A stretch of 64,000 bases of DNA from Notospermus geniculatus (GCA_002633025.1 NMRB01000286.1:51123-115122); one strand, 5' to 3'; positions 22,699 through 37,600 are shown, counted from the stretch's first letter. The notes: generated from the sequence alone by a model not told the origin. Translations and numbers: made by a program.

Positions 22699-25600
22699 CA
22701 CAGTCCCTTTGAGCTGTCTCCGTGCCTCTGTACATGTGCTGCATCTCTGCAGCCAACACCCTCCTCACGGTGTACTCGACTTTACTGTCGAGGAATTCAG
22801 TCAGCTTGGTGGCTAGGATCCTCTCCAATCTCTTGGCCTCGGGTCGAATGGGGGCATCTTTATCCATCCTCTCAAACGTATCTACACATGAAACGACAGA
22901 AAAAGAAAACTGGTGTTGTGCTGTTTAATTTAATTCTATGGGAGTCCTGAGACAGATTCGACTTTGAAAGAATAATGAGTCCTGGATCCGCCCCATCGCT
23001 ATTTCAGCAAACTCCACCTACCCTTCAGCCTCAATGACAGCAGATTATGCCACGTTGTTCTCAGATGAATGATACTAGAAACACTCTGCTCGGCGCTCTC
23101 CAGATCGGCAAACTTAATCTCTAGCCACCCATCACATATAATCCTCGTTAGGTCACTGTTTGTGTCCAGACTGTGGGCGTACAGCAGCAATGTCTGGAGG
23201 GCTGGGACTCGCATAGGGTTGCAGAGGTAGGGCTTGGTAGTCTCTAGCAATGACCTGAAATGATGTGGCCAATTTTTTCGAAAATGAGAATAGGTAGAAG
23301 TGCTTGAAAAGCACCCAGAACCCATCAGTTAGGTATTCAAGCTCTCAGACAGTACTTTTCAATGAATACCGTACCCATGTAACAGTGTTTCTATACGATT
23401 TCAGGAGCTGGTACATTTTACAGTTTCAGTGAAATCCCCACTGGCAGTGCAAGATTCATGACATTTTCTTCTGTTTCATGAGGCCAAATTATTCAGCACG
23501 GTTCCATGCTGTCCCAGCTTTCCAAACTAGAGCAATCCTAGGTTCCCACAGATGAAATCATTGACTCATGAATGAGGCAACCTACCCATACAACAGGAGC
23601 TCGTGTTTGTGAGAGAACACCTCCTTTTTTTCCATAGCACATTCTTTATCACTCAGCTTCAGCTCGAGGAGATCAGGTTGATGAGAGAAGATGCTGTTTG
23701 GGTGGAGCAGCACAAACGGCTTCATCTGAAAAGAGGTGAGGACGGTGAGTTCTCTTCAGGTAGAGGACTGCAGTGAGGTGGCGAGCTCTCTTAGGCCTAA
23801 GACTACATTGAGGGCGGCGAGTTCTCTTCAGGCCTATGACTTCATTATGACTTCATTGAGGGCGGCGAGTTCTCTTCAGGCCTATGACTTCATTGAGGGC
23901 GGCGAGTTCTCTTAGGCCTAAGACTACATTGAGGGCAGCGAGTTCTCTTCAGGCCTAAGACTTCGGGGAAAATAGTGAGTTTTGTTCAATTCTGTAGCCT
24001 ACATTGGAAACATGATCCAAATTTGTTGTCTCCAGTTCTGGGAATCTAGTACTTGCAACTGACTGGGAAACAGGTAGCTACTTCAACTACATGTATATGG
24101 CAATCTATACATATAGCTTTGGGAGAGATACGTATGCAGGAGTCTTAACCTTGGTATGGAAGGCCTGATCCGAATCACTCCGGTATGAATTACACTCATC
24201 AGCAATTGCCACTTGTGGGTAGAGTCCACTACACAGAATGACCTTCAATAGGGTGATATCACGATATGTGAAATGTCGGACAATATTGGACGGATCCTGC
24301 ATGTTATCCATGTCGTGCGTCAGACGGAATTCCAAGTCTTTTACGTCTTCACCTTCGTCCTCGTCGGAGTTTTCAATTGTGCATTCCTGAAAGTAGACAA
24401 ACAGACCTCGTGATCGTGATCCGCTGAGTGACTTTCATTGGAATGGGCTGTCAGAGTGGTGCAGTGTAAACATCGGCACCTGTCACAGCTGAGGTTCTGG
24501 GTTTGATCCCCTGTCAGACCCATTCATCACACAATAGACAGGGCGAGTCTTTGAGAGTGCAGGATTTTTCCAGGCACTCCAGTTTCCTCCTGCTGTCCAT
24601 CAATTCACCCAATATTATCTGCGCTTGGCTCTCAAGTCAACAGCCGGGTACGACAAGCAGCTTCTCAGTAGGTCTACTTCAGGTGTGAAGAAATCTAAAA
24701 CAGCAAATAATCTTACATCTTCCTCAAATTTGAGAACTTTGCGTCTCTTCCTATTCTTATCTTCTTCCCTCTTCAATTCCCAGAGTCTCTTCCGGTCTCC
24801 ATGCCGCTTCCTTCTCTCATCACTAGTGTAATACCTCGGTACATCCTTGTCGTTGACCATCAGTTTGTGATCCTGAAATCAGGAGACGTAAACACAACCT
24901 GTTGACAGATTCAAGACTCTGAAATCTTCTTTCGCTGGAGCACTGCTGGTCTTTGATCAACTTCCATTCAAAAGTTGCTTCAAATTACAATATACACCCA
25001 CAAAGAATGGTCAGCCATCCAATCTCACCTTCAGCAAGTCTTTGAATTGTTCCTTGAGTTTGGTCATCTCGTAAAACCTCTGTTCTTCCAAACATCGTCG
25101 TCTGCACCACTTCTTACTGCCTCGTCCGTCTGCTTTTACTTGGAGCCATTCATCGTATGTGTTTAGTAAGGTCAATGGGTCCCCGTGTTCAGATTCAAGA
25201 GACTTTCTGGCTGCCTAGAGAAGGAATAAGAAATAGTGAGCTGTGAATTATTAAAGGCCTATTTCCACAACTGCAGTTTCCAAGGGCACTACAAGGACAC
25301 CCCAGCCTTTGAATTTGATGAAGAAGAGATAAATGACTCACCATAGCATCATGATCTTGGTACGCTTTGTGTGTGAATGGCGACTGAACACTCATGGCTG
25401 CGGCGATGGAGAGAATGGGGTCAATCATCTGAAAAAGATGCAGAACTTCCGATGTGACATGCGCCGATGTTTCAACTGCGTTACTCTGACAAATTGCCAC
25501 TCAAACCAATGACATCAGCTGTCTTGAGAACTAAGGAAATATGCACACACACTGACCAAAACTTGCCGGGACTACTTACCAGTCAGGAATTTTCGCCCGA

Positions 25601-28600
25601 TCGCCAGTTATCGGTCAATTGAACTGCGCAGCTCGAAGGAATGGCGCGCATTTCAATCTACCGATCGCCAGTTGCCATCCAATCGAACTGCGTCGGTCAA
25701 TTGAACAACAGCGTGTAAATATGACGTTGGCCAATTGGCCGAAAATCGTCCGATCGAGGGGCGGTACTTTNGTCGCCTTCCTATGCCAATATCCATCGGA
25801 AGTGAAGGATATTCATATCCCGATGAACAAGCCCATATGGGCCCCACATATAGTTGAAGATATGGGCCCCATGTGGGCATGCACCCCTGATGCACCCAAG
25901 AAAAATATGGGTCCCATATTTTTGTGCCCAGGTACATGTGGGGCCCATCTGGGGCCCATATGGTAGTATGGCTCCAAGCTGGGCCCCATATGTATCTGGG
26001 CAAAAAATGGGACCCGTATTTTTCTTGGGTGCATCCGGGGGGTGCATGCCCACATGGGGCCCCGGGCATGGGGCCCATATCTTCAACTATATGTGGGGCC
26101 CATATGGGCTTGTTCATTGGGATATGAATACCCATCACTTCCGATGGATATTGGCATAGGAAGGCGACTTGTGATCAAATCAGGATTTTTGTGACAGGTA
26201 CCTTTTATCTTTCTCGTCTCTGCAGTTGTAATTTGAGGATGCGCAAATACCTGATTAAATGCGCAGGGCCATTTTTTTGACAGTGTTGAAAGTACCGCCC
26301 CTCGATCGGACGATTTTCGGCCAATTGGCCGACGCCATATTTACACCCTGTTGTTCAATTGACCGACGCAGTTCGATTGGATGGCAACTGGCGATCGACC
26401 GATTGTTCCTGACTGCTTACATGGAATATTGTCCCCATTATTAGCATCTTGCCGATGACGACATCCACGGGTAACCTTGACAACATGTCCCCGATCGGGG
26501 TCAGTTTCTCCTCCTCTGTAATGGCGCCCTGCTCCTTTAGAAATATGATGGAGTTCTCTATGCTTTCCGCAGATGGCGGCTCAATAAATGGAAACCTAAA
26601 TGTAGATGAAATATGTAGAAACACAGATAAACAGTAACTTCCCACATACACTACCTCTGTCTGCCCCACGGAGATTTCAAACACTGTGATCCTCTCCCTT
26701 CAGAGGTGAGAAGTAATTGAACTCAGTTTCCGTACAACAGACAAGAAGGCTTCCCAGCCAAAGATGCCTCTTACAGACGATGTGTCTTAACATCAGAATC
26801 GTGGAAACCCAAGTCAATGAAATCTCGGAATGACGTCACTTACTTTCTTGTGTCAGGGAAACCCATGGCTNCAGGAAAGCCATGCATGGCTGTGGGGTGT
26901 TCTTGCAGTGTAGGATCTCCTCTGAGCACATGGGTATTAGATTAGCTGCAAGCATTGGGTGTTTTCTGGCTTGGCATGGTGCCGACACAACGTTTTGGTT
27001 GTAGTGCAAATGGGTGTTAGTTTGCTGGATTGCGCAACATATTGGTGGAATTACGTTTTGTTCACGGGGCATTTGTTCTTGCAGGGTTGGGTGCTTATCA
27101 ACAGGTGTTTGTCAGTATTAGGAAAGTGAGGGGATCTGGATAGAGGAGGAAGATTAGCCGCACCCCCCAGGCTAAAATGCACTAAAATATCCCTATTTCC
27201 GGGCTGTTTCCAAAAACTATACCTACCTAAACTTGCAAACTAATAAAACCTCCTCTATCCAGATCAACCCTCACTTTCCTAATACTATAAATTTCTCGAA
27301 AAATTCAATCTAGCTCACAAAACGTAAACATACGGTGACACAAAGCATATCAACACACAAAACCCCCCCAACACAAAAGCTTTTGGAACAGCCGGCTTTT
27401 CATCACGCGTGAGCGAACGTGGCCGAGATTTCACAATAGGCATTCAGACATGAATGAATTCCAATTTTGCAAAGAAGTATACGCCGAATTAGATCAGGAT
27501 ATTACCGATAATTTACTTAATGAGGANGCGCTGTGAAGCGGGAGTACAATCCATCGTTTTGTCTTCTGGGCGAACATCTTTGCTGCCTCCACCACGGTCA
27601 TTATCTCCGTCATCCCACTCAGGAAGATCAGTAGATCGCCTCGCTCAGTTGTTGGGTATTTGTGTTCGATCAGCTGCATGATGCGTAGATAGGGACGAGG
27701 ATCAAGTCGCTCCGTCTTTCCTGTCTGCTCATCAAGTTTGATTGGGTTGTACTCAAGCTGGATGGGGTAGAGTCGTCCAGGTACCTTTCGATAGACATGA
27801 AGATTGAGCAAGGCAGGTAAAGAGGGGTACCGGTAATCCAGGCATATCTGGCCAGGCCTATATTGGACTGCAGCCAGCACTCTTGTAATGTTAGGTTGCT
27901 CATCAACTTAGCTCATTATTGGCTCCTGACAATATTGGCGATTTCTACTTAATGTAGGAGGAAACTGGAGTGGCAGGAAACCTACTCCTTCAAAGAGAGT
28001 GGCCCACTCTATCACGAGTTCTGGGTCCTACTGGGAATCCAACACAGGACCTCAGAGGTGACAGGCACTAAATGTTGCACTCCACCACTCTGACCCACCT
28101 TGATAACTGGACAGTCATCGAAATATCCACTAAACAGGTTGATGTTGATGGTGGCAGACATGAGGACTACCTTGAGATCATCACGATGCTGTATCAGATA
28201 CTTCAATACACCGAGCAAGAAGTCCGTGTGGATGTGGCGTTCATGGACTTCGTCAATGACTATTACGTCATACATGGACAACAATGGGTCAGTTGCCATT
28301 TGTCTCAGCAGTAACCCTGAAGAGACACAATAGACGGTTAAAAGGAGTGCGAGGCTTCTAATGTAGACAGTGCTCTCCATTGTATACAGCCTCAAAGCCC
28401 TTCACATTGCAGTGGAACCTCCCTTAGCGGACACCTCTGCCAGGAGGACACCTCTCTATTAAGGACACCAAAGTTCAGTCCCAAATTGACCATTTCAATT
28501 CATTTTGACCTCTGTATGTAATCAAGACACCTCTCAATTAAGGACAACATTTGTCAGTCCCAGAGGTGTCCTTAATAGAGAGGTTCCACTGTATTATCAC

Positions 28601-31600
28601 CTGCTTCTCCAGAAAGACTTCTTGGGAATTCAAGGAGCATCTATTCGGAGCTCAATTGATCCTTTCAGATATTTGATTGTCTTAAGCTTGCAACAACATG
28701 TCTAACTGCTTTGCAGTACCTTCATGGACCTACCGGTACTCACCCTCTGTCAAGAACAACACCCTGGTGGCCTGGTTCTTGCTTTTATCAAACCGAACCT
28801 GAAATTGAAACCACCATCAACGTTTGATGCAGGATCTGACCCGACCTGGTAATCCAGCAATGAAGTCAAATATGGGGTGTGAGCAATAGGTGCCTGGAAT
28901 CTGTCCAGCTCCATTATTCAAAGAGGGATTAGAATATATGGCTATAGAAACCATGACCATTCGAATATAACCTTACAATAGCAGATTATTGTAACTTGGA
29001 GCACAAGACAACATTAAGATTCTGATGTGTATCCCCACATTACACCTAGGAACACAATATTTGGTACAGAGGTATATCTCACCTGATATCCAATCTGTTT
29101 ACCATACTCGTTCAACGTCTCATAGCCCACCCTCTTACATAATGAGATACAGGCAATCCTTCTTGGCTGGGTACAGGCAACCTTTTTGAACCCAGCTTCG
29201 AGAAGATACTGTGGTACCTGGGTCGACTTGCCACAACCAGTGTCGCCAGCGACAACGACAACCTGGTAGTTCCTCACGGTATCAATGACTGTCTGCTTGT
29301 ACTGATACATGGGAAGGTTAGCCTGGTCTTTCTTGATTTTAGCCAGCTTGGCAAACTGAAATCAGAAGAACAGACTTTGCATCGAAAAACTGACTAACTG
29401 ACAGACTAACCTTTGATTGACAGAATGATGAACTTAATTTGAATATGTAAACTAATTGACTGACTGATTAGCTTTTGATTGACAGACTGATCAACTCTAC
29501 CTTCTGTTTTTGACAAAAGTCAATATAATGAAGAAGAATTGCTCTGAACTGAGACAACCGCCGTCTGCTTAGTACTTCCACATCTTCTCTAGCTGTCTCT
29601 TTTTGATACCATGATTTGATATCCTTTGTTTTGATGGAAACGTTTATCTTGTATCTCTTGTCATACTGTTTGGGTAAATCCAGCTTCTTGCTGACTCCCT
29701 TTCCCTTCTTACCAACAGAAACTGAAGTTAACAAAATAGACAGTGAAACAAGATGACATTGTAAATGTCGTATGGTTCCCGATATGTACTTGTACGGGTA
29801 CATGTACAATACATTGATATGTTGATAGAGATCAGCAGTACATTGATAGAGATCAGGATACATTGACAGAGATCAAGATACATTGATTGATGGACTGCGA
29901 TGAATAGGGCCAGTCTTATTTGTGAATTGGTGATTGATAAAATTTGAGCGTGTATGTCGGCCATGAATATTTACTGAACCAATAACCCTGCAGAATTAGA
30001 GTTTCCCGATTACGAATATTGTTTTATGAATGGAGGTTATGCAACTGGACGAGTTCTGTGTGATGCCATTTTGTGGAAGATTGGATGAAAATGATGGAGA
30101 GTGTATGGCGGGGTCCTCTTCATAAACATTTGCCCAGAATGATTGAAGAAAAATTTTGATGGACATGATTGATCGTGTATAGCCATATAAAGTGCTTTTA
30201 CGTCCAGTTGACGACATCATGTTTCTTTTTACATTTATATAATGATAATTTTCTTTGACGTTTGACATATAGATTGGTGCATGTCGTATATTGCATTTTG
30301 CTGCATACATGAAAATTGTAATGCTTCAAAGGGAAATCCTTTGCATTGGCCATGAAATTTAGGTATCAGTGTGCAATAACTTCAGGAATAGGTCACTTTA
30401 GTCTGCATTTATTTTAATGTGTTGGGTTGGAAACACCTGCGATGCGTCAGTTTGAGTTTATTATCCATCAGATAGGTCAACGAATAATACACTTGGCTGA
30501 ATGCTCAACGTACTGGTATGTCTAGGAGAGGAAGAAAACTCCTTCCGGTTTGCAGCGGGGACGGGCCCTACATTGGTGAACAAAGCAGAAATCATAGATA
30601 AGTTGTGAGTGTTGGCCAAGTACTGTCTCATGGTAATTGTATCTCTACAACTACGAAATCGTGGTCAGAGAAATAACAGTCTGTTACATAAACCATTAAT
30701 TTGGAACTTGATATATTCGTGTAGACATGATCAAGGGTTGATCCGTAATCAGTTGTTGGGCCTTTGACAACCTGATTGAGATTTAGGTCATGCATTGCAG
30801 TTAATAGTTGGTTTGATGTGTCTGATGTAGCGTTAGATAGATCGATGTTAAAATCTCCGCAAATTATAGTCGGGAGGGAGAGATCAACTTTTTCAAGACA
30901 TTTTGTTAAATTTTCGACAAACGTCTGTGCAGAGATTGTAGCAGATGCCCTGTATGCAGTTATGACATTAATGACGGGAGAATTTGGCGGTTCAATGGTA
31001 CATGGCAGGATTTCGACATTTTGTGGCACACCTGTTACCTTGTTGGGCAACACAGATGACTTTGCGGCTAACATGATACCACCTCTTGGAACAGCACCAG
31101 GTCTGTCATGACGGATGATGCAGAAGTCTTTTCTGATGAGGTCATTTTCATGTAATTGCTGATTACATGACAGAAATGTTTCTGTAAAGCAACAAACATC
31201 TGCATTCTGAACAATGGGGTCACATTGTAAATCTGGTAGATGTTTCTTGTAAGATCTGACGTTCAGAGATACGAGTCTGAGGGTATACCCTTCTGTGGAT
31301 GACAACTCTTGCATTGAAGGAAGTTTTTCTTTACTTAGGCGCTGGAGTTCCTTTGTGACTTGCGGACTGACCTTGATTGCAGATGCATCAAATCCAAGTA
31401 AATAGAGACCATCTAATGTCTTAACTCTACTGAATGCTACATAGGCTTGGCCTGGCATGAAACGTGGTCCACGCCCTCGCTTTTCCATACAGACAACTAT
31501 TCTGTCCATTGTTTTGCCCTGTACTTTATGTATGGTAGATGCCCAACATAGAGTCAATGGAAACTGGATTCTTGTCATTTGAATATGTTTCTTCTTTCTG

Positions 31601-34600
31601 CTAATTGGGAAAGAAACCTCTGTTCGTCCTATTGGAACTGCATTTGGGAACTGAACTTTGTAAGGACTAGTGGCTATGGCATTTTGACCTACCTTTGGAC
31701 TGTCAAACTTTACCATGATAGTTTGCATTTGTTGTTCACTGGTATTGCACCATATGAGTCCTTCGACAGTACCTATAGCACCGTTTACTAAGCCATCAGA
31801 GACATCAAGATTTGTTACTAACATGACTCGAGCAGATGTAGCTAGTTTTAGCTTAGTATGAAGACCACCAGTTTCTGATCTTTTATTTGATGAGGTGTCT
31901 TTCGATAGATGTTTTATCTTGGTTTTCATGATGTCTTTTGCGTCTATTGTGACAATTTCATGTTCTTGTCCAACCTGAGCAAGGCAAGTTTCATTGTAGG
32001 CATCAACTTCAGCATTTGTTCTGTACACTCTCAGTGTGTTCGGGGGGACTTCAGTGTCTGTTTTCATCAGTCTGCTCTCAAGGATTCTCAGGTCATCACT
32101 GGTACACGATGCTGTTCTTACTCTACCCAACGTATCTGCAAATGTAGCATCACCTCTCTGTCTCATTACCTGTGTAAGTTCAACCATTTTGAAGTATTTT
32201 ACCCAAAGTGAACCGTACAGTTTCGCATATGGACTGGTTGGTAGACCAAATACAGGGCTCTCACCGATCGGTGCTAGTTGATAGAGATCTCCAACAGCAA
32301 GGACACTCACATTTCCAAACACTGATTCTGCAGATGTGCCCATTATTTCTTGTAATCTTCTGTGAATTTTGAAGAATAGATCTGCACCGACCATTGAAAC
32401 TTCATCAATAATGAGCAATCTCATTTTGCCGAGTTTTGCCCTGAGCGTGTTCAGTTTTTCTGCATTTAAAGGTGTGTACTCTCCTGTCCCAAGTGAAAAT
32501 GCTGAATGCAGTGTCATTCCATCAATGTTGAAAGCTGCAGTACCAGTAAATGCAGTTAGAAGAGCGATGATTTCTCCTGGTTCATAGTGACCCGATAGAC
32601 GTAACAGACGGATTGTGTCATAATGTATCAGCTTGATGATATGGGACTTCCCAACACCTCCTGGTCCATTTAAGAAGATGTGATAAACAGGTAATTCTGT
32701 GTTGTTTTTATGCGCTATCACGGTATCTTTGCACCATTGTCTATGTCTCAATATCACATCCCTTTGTTCAGGGTTCAAAGTACGCATACCTTCGCAGTAC
32801 TCTTCAGAAGTCATGAGCGTCTTGTTAGCCTCAGAGGTAAACTTGGCACTAAGTTCAGAATACATTGTAGTATCTCCTCTGGTGGATCTGCTCTGAATAT
32901 CAACATTATCCCCTTGAGTGTGCCCTGCATCTTGTTCTACAACTTCACCTTCTGCATTATGGTCGGCCTCTTGAGCTTCTACCGTTGGTGCAATTTTATC
33001 CCAAGCATGCTGTGGCAATTCATTGTTGTCAAGAGCATTCATAATCTCATCTGTGTCTTCCAAGTCACGTGTGTACTTTCTCTCATTTTCTGTAATCACA
33101 TCTCTTACTTCCAGTACATGGTCTTCATAGCTGTCATGATCACCTTTGAGGGCATTTTCATTTCGCCAAGGCCAGTACAGCATCAACATGTGTCTGTACT
33201 TATCTTCTCCTTCTTTTGGTTTAAAGAATCTGATGATTGCCTCTTTTTTCCTTTTGTACATGCGACCTAAGCCGTCTTTCAGAGTAATCCTTGGACATCT
33301 TTGTCTTGGTTCTTCAACTTCAATGACATTAGGGTCATGATCATTGTCTTCATCATCATATCTCTTTCTGTCTACAGCATAGTTTGCCACGAACTCTGCT
33401 AAACAGATGCCCTCTAGTGTATCTGGTCTTGCAGCATATCTTTCTAAAATACTTGTACAGAAGAGGTCCTCCCTATCATCATCCATGTCTTCAACAACAA
33501 CAGATGGTTTTACCATTGCAACTCGTTTATCCTTGGGGTTGGTGTTGATAAACTCATGTGTTCTTGTCGACATTTTCAGTGGTAAGGAAAGTAACCTGTA
33601 CGCAGCCTCTTGTGCACTGACTTCTCTGCTGTTTAAGAACTTTGAACCAACTTTGTCGAGTTGTTGTCTTAATTCAGTTGATTGGTGTTCTTTGGCTACA
33701 TTCCGTAGGAGATCACTCATCACCTTTTCACTCTTCATCATATAACTGCAGATGTACATGATACATGAATATGGATCTATTATGAACTGGAGGTCCATGT
33801 TTGCTTGCCAGGTACTAAGAAGGTCGTAATTGTAACAATTGATCCACCTTGCATCAACTTCTCTTTTGAGTACGATGTTTGTACCTGATGAGGAAACCTT
33901 CAATGCTTCCAAGTAGACATCTTCTGTTAGACCAGCTTTCTGTAGTACATCACTGATTGACGCATCTTCGTTAAGATCTGGGTCTTTCAGAACTTCATAT
34001 ACTTTTCCAAGTAATTGTATAACATGTTCCATATTGATGTTTTCATCAATGTCTGGTTTCCTTGCTACAATCGTGCATGGTGATATTGGCCTTGGGAAAT
34101 GGAATCTACAGCCACCATTCCTTTTACAGGTTCTTGAGTGCCTGTGACTTTGATATTTCTTAGATAGGTCATTCAGCTCACATGTTTGATATTGATCGAT
34201 GAATTCTGTGATTTCTTCATCTGTATTGCAGTCAATTCTAGGTGCATTGTCTACCCAGATGATGCAGTGAGCATGGGGTGACCCTCTTGCTTGGAATTCA
34301 ATTCTATAGAAATAGTCCTTGATATGTCCAATGGGATTTGCTGTACTACACAAGTAATCTTTGAAGAATGACTGGACACGGTAGCTGAACATGCGAGCTG
34401 CTGTGACTGGATTTGTTCGGAGCCATTTCGATTTCTCTTGGGCGTCTTCCCATTCCATATTGTGTACATCATCATCTGTGAAATGTTTACCATACTGCCT
34501 TCCAATTGTCTGAATGATTTCAGGCCAGTTGAGATCATTAGCTGACATGGTAAGAAACCAAGTAGGAATGCCAAGTTGTCGAACCATAGCTACTACTTCA

Positions 34601-37600
34601 TGCAATGTTCTTTTCCAGTAGGCAGGTGTACCTCTAACATTCTTTAGAAATTTAAATGCAACATCCCTTCTGACCAACGACCTGAGGTTTTCAGCACTTT
34701 TGAGCATACCAGCAGTAATTTTCTGGCCACCATGGAGAACACTTCCAAGTTGTTTAAAAAGCTATGTGAGCTTCCTTTTTAACTTGGTCTGCTTCTACAA
34801 CATACTGTGATGCCAAAAGATACTCAACGTCACTTGCAAATCTTCCATCACAGTGCAAAAGTCTCTGATTAAAGTACTTCCTTGTTGTCAGTCTACTGTC
34901 TCGTTTAGTAGAAAATGTATTTCTTGCATGAGGAAACATGTCTGGGTTCGCAAGTTCTTCAAAATGTTCATCAGTCAAAAATGCCACTGGCTTTTGGTTT
35001 TCCCCTGGAGCAACAGAAATGATCTGATCAAAATCTTCACTTGTCTCAACTTGAAGACATGTATCTAAAGGTAAGCCACACCTGTTGGCAGATTCTTCGA
35101 ATGCTACTTTGTCATCTTCGTCTTCCTCTAATTCTTCATTATTCATGCTCTGATTGGTAGGCCTACTTGGCTCTTCTTCACCATTCGGACACAATGCTAC
35201 ATAATGCATTTGGTCAATCAGGCCTAATGTTATATGTGGTAAACTTTCATTGACTTGAGACGCTATAGGTCGAATGATGGTGAATTGGTTTGGGTTGAGA
35301 GTGGCTAATATTCTGATTTCAATGTGCAGCATGTCACTCATACCTTGAACAGAGACATTATCAGCCCATGCATTGTGGTGTTCAAGTCTATCAATGTATC
35401 TATACCACATTTGTTCTTGTCTATCAGTAGGATCTGGTATACGGGCGATTGCTAGATCTACGTCTCCAGCAGACTCTATGTCTATTGAATTTTGTCCTAC
35501 GTCAGTTGGATCAGCAATGAACTGTTGGTAGTTCTCTTTTTCTGTTTCTTTCAAGAAGTTAACGAGATTGTTACGAAGCTGACCTGGTGCCACAGTCTGA
35601 AGACCTGCACCTTGCATTGTCACATTAACAGCAGAGAAAAAACAATTACCATCACCTGGTACATTCTGTACAGTGTAATTTCTTTGTGCTGCTAGGGTAA
35701 CAATGTTTCTTGGTACAGGTAACTCTAAAATTCCTGTTGGATGTTTTTCGCCTTGTGTTGGGATTGGAACATGATCTGATTCTTGTATATTTGTGTCATT
35801 TGATAGACTGTCTATGTCACCTTCTGCAGTTTCATCAAGAGTGACAGCATTCCATAACTGACTGTCTTCATCTTGCCATTCCTTTTCCCAATCAAAATTC
35901 AAGTCAATGTCTTTATACAGAGTGTTGTTCTCCTTTAACCATATCAGTGCCTGCATGACCTTCTGAGGTCTGATGTAATCATACAGATAATGACCTTTGT
36001 ATACAAGTTTCCTCTTTAGCTTCATTGGGACAATATTTGCTTGGCTGGGTAACCTTGGTAAAACAGTACATACAGGTTCAAGTGACGTTGGTACATTAAC
36101 AGCTGCACCGTGTATTGCTTTCTGTTTGCCCCTTGGTAAGGCTACCATCTTCATGAACAGGATTCGTTGACCAATAATCCTTCTTTCAAGTGGTTTTAAA
36201 TCTGACAACTCATCTGGTATTTCATCTAGTTGTAGATTATTTACGTTGGCTTGAGCTGGAATGTGTCCAGCTTTAAGTCTTCTGTCACATGTTTTGCAAA
36301 TGAACATGCCTTCCTCTGTCTTACACAAGTTCTCTGCATCAAACATGATTTTAGCCACCTCAGGTTTTTCATTTTGAAATTTCTGGTACTTTTCTGTATG
36401 AAACAAATACACTGACGACCTGAACATCAAACGACAACAAACAGCACAAGGATAGCTTGGTCTGTCTTTTAATTTATTTCTGAATTTTGCTGCTGCTTGT
36501 TGACATGAATTTGTCACAGATTTCTTTACTGAGTACGATTTTCTACGGACAGATAAACGTACACTTCTTTTTTCTTTTGTGTCCGTTTTCCTTGCTTGAA
36601 CTTTACATCGTCTGTCCTTGGATTGACGTAACTCACTTTGATCAGGTGTTTCTGACTCTCTTTTTGTAGCTGTACATTGTTTATTCTTTGACTGGCGTAA
36701 CGTAGTTTGATCAGGTGTTTCTGATTCTCTTGATTTAGTTGTACATTGTCTATTCCTTGACTGGCGTAACATAGTTTGATCAGGTGTTTCTGATTGTCTT
36801 GATTTAGTTGTACATTGTCTATTCCTTGACTGGCGTGACGTAGTTTGATCAGGTGTTTCTGATTGTCTTGATTTAGTTGTACATTGTATATTCCTTGCCT
36901 GGCGTGACGTAGTTTGATCAGGCCTTTCTGATTGTCTTGATTTAGTTGTACATTGTCTATTCCTTGACTGGCGTAACGTAGTTTGATCAGGCGTTTCTGA
37001 TTGTCTTGTTGTAGCTTTACGTTGTCTGTCGTTGGACTGACGTAGCATAGTTTGATCAGGCCTTTCTGATTGTCTTGATTTAGTTGTACATTGTCTATTC
37101 TTTGACTGGCGTAAGACAGTTTGATCAGCTGTTTCTAATTGTCTTGATTTAGTTGTACATTGTCTATTCTTTGACTGGCGTAAGACAGTTTGATCAGCTG
37201 TTTCTAATTGTCTTGATTTAGTTGTACATTGTCTATTCTTTGACTGACGTAAGACAGTTTGATCAGGTGTTTCTGATTGTCTTGATGTAGCTGTACGTTG
37301 TCTATTCTTTGACTGACGTAAGACAGTTTGACCAGGTGTTTCTGATTGTCTTGATTTAGTTGTACATTGTCTGTTTCTTGACTGGCGTAATAGAGTTTGA
37401 TCAGGTGTTTCTGTTTGTCTTGATTTAGTTGTATATTGTCTATTCTTTGCCTGGCGTGATACCGTTTGATCAGCTGTTTCTGTTTGTCTTGTTGTAGCTC
37501 TACGTTGTCTGTCTTTGGACTGACGTAAGAGAGTTTGGTCGGGTGTTTCGGATTGTCTTGATTCAGTTGTACGTTGTCTATTTTTGGACTGACGCAGAAC

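Noticed and set aside
25619-26159. Several overlapping ORFs of 60-160 codons on both strands, rich in Gly-Pro-His-Met
   Set aside because: They come from the ATATGGGCCCC palindrome; both arms give mirror ORFs, and there are no splice or domain features.
29040-29082. Possible extension of the DHX34 exon past 29083 (reads [13 protein letters not shown], similar to the next exon)
   Set aside because: A good donor follows CAG at 29083, and the true next exon at 28798-28744 fits the family better in sequence and phase; the similarity is probably chance.
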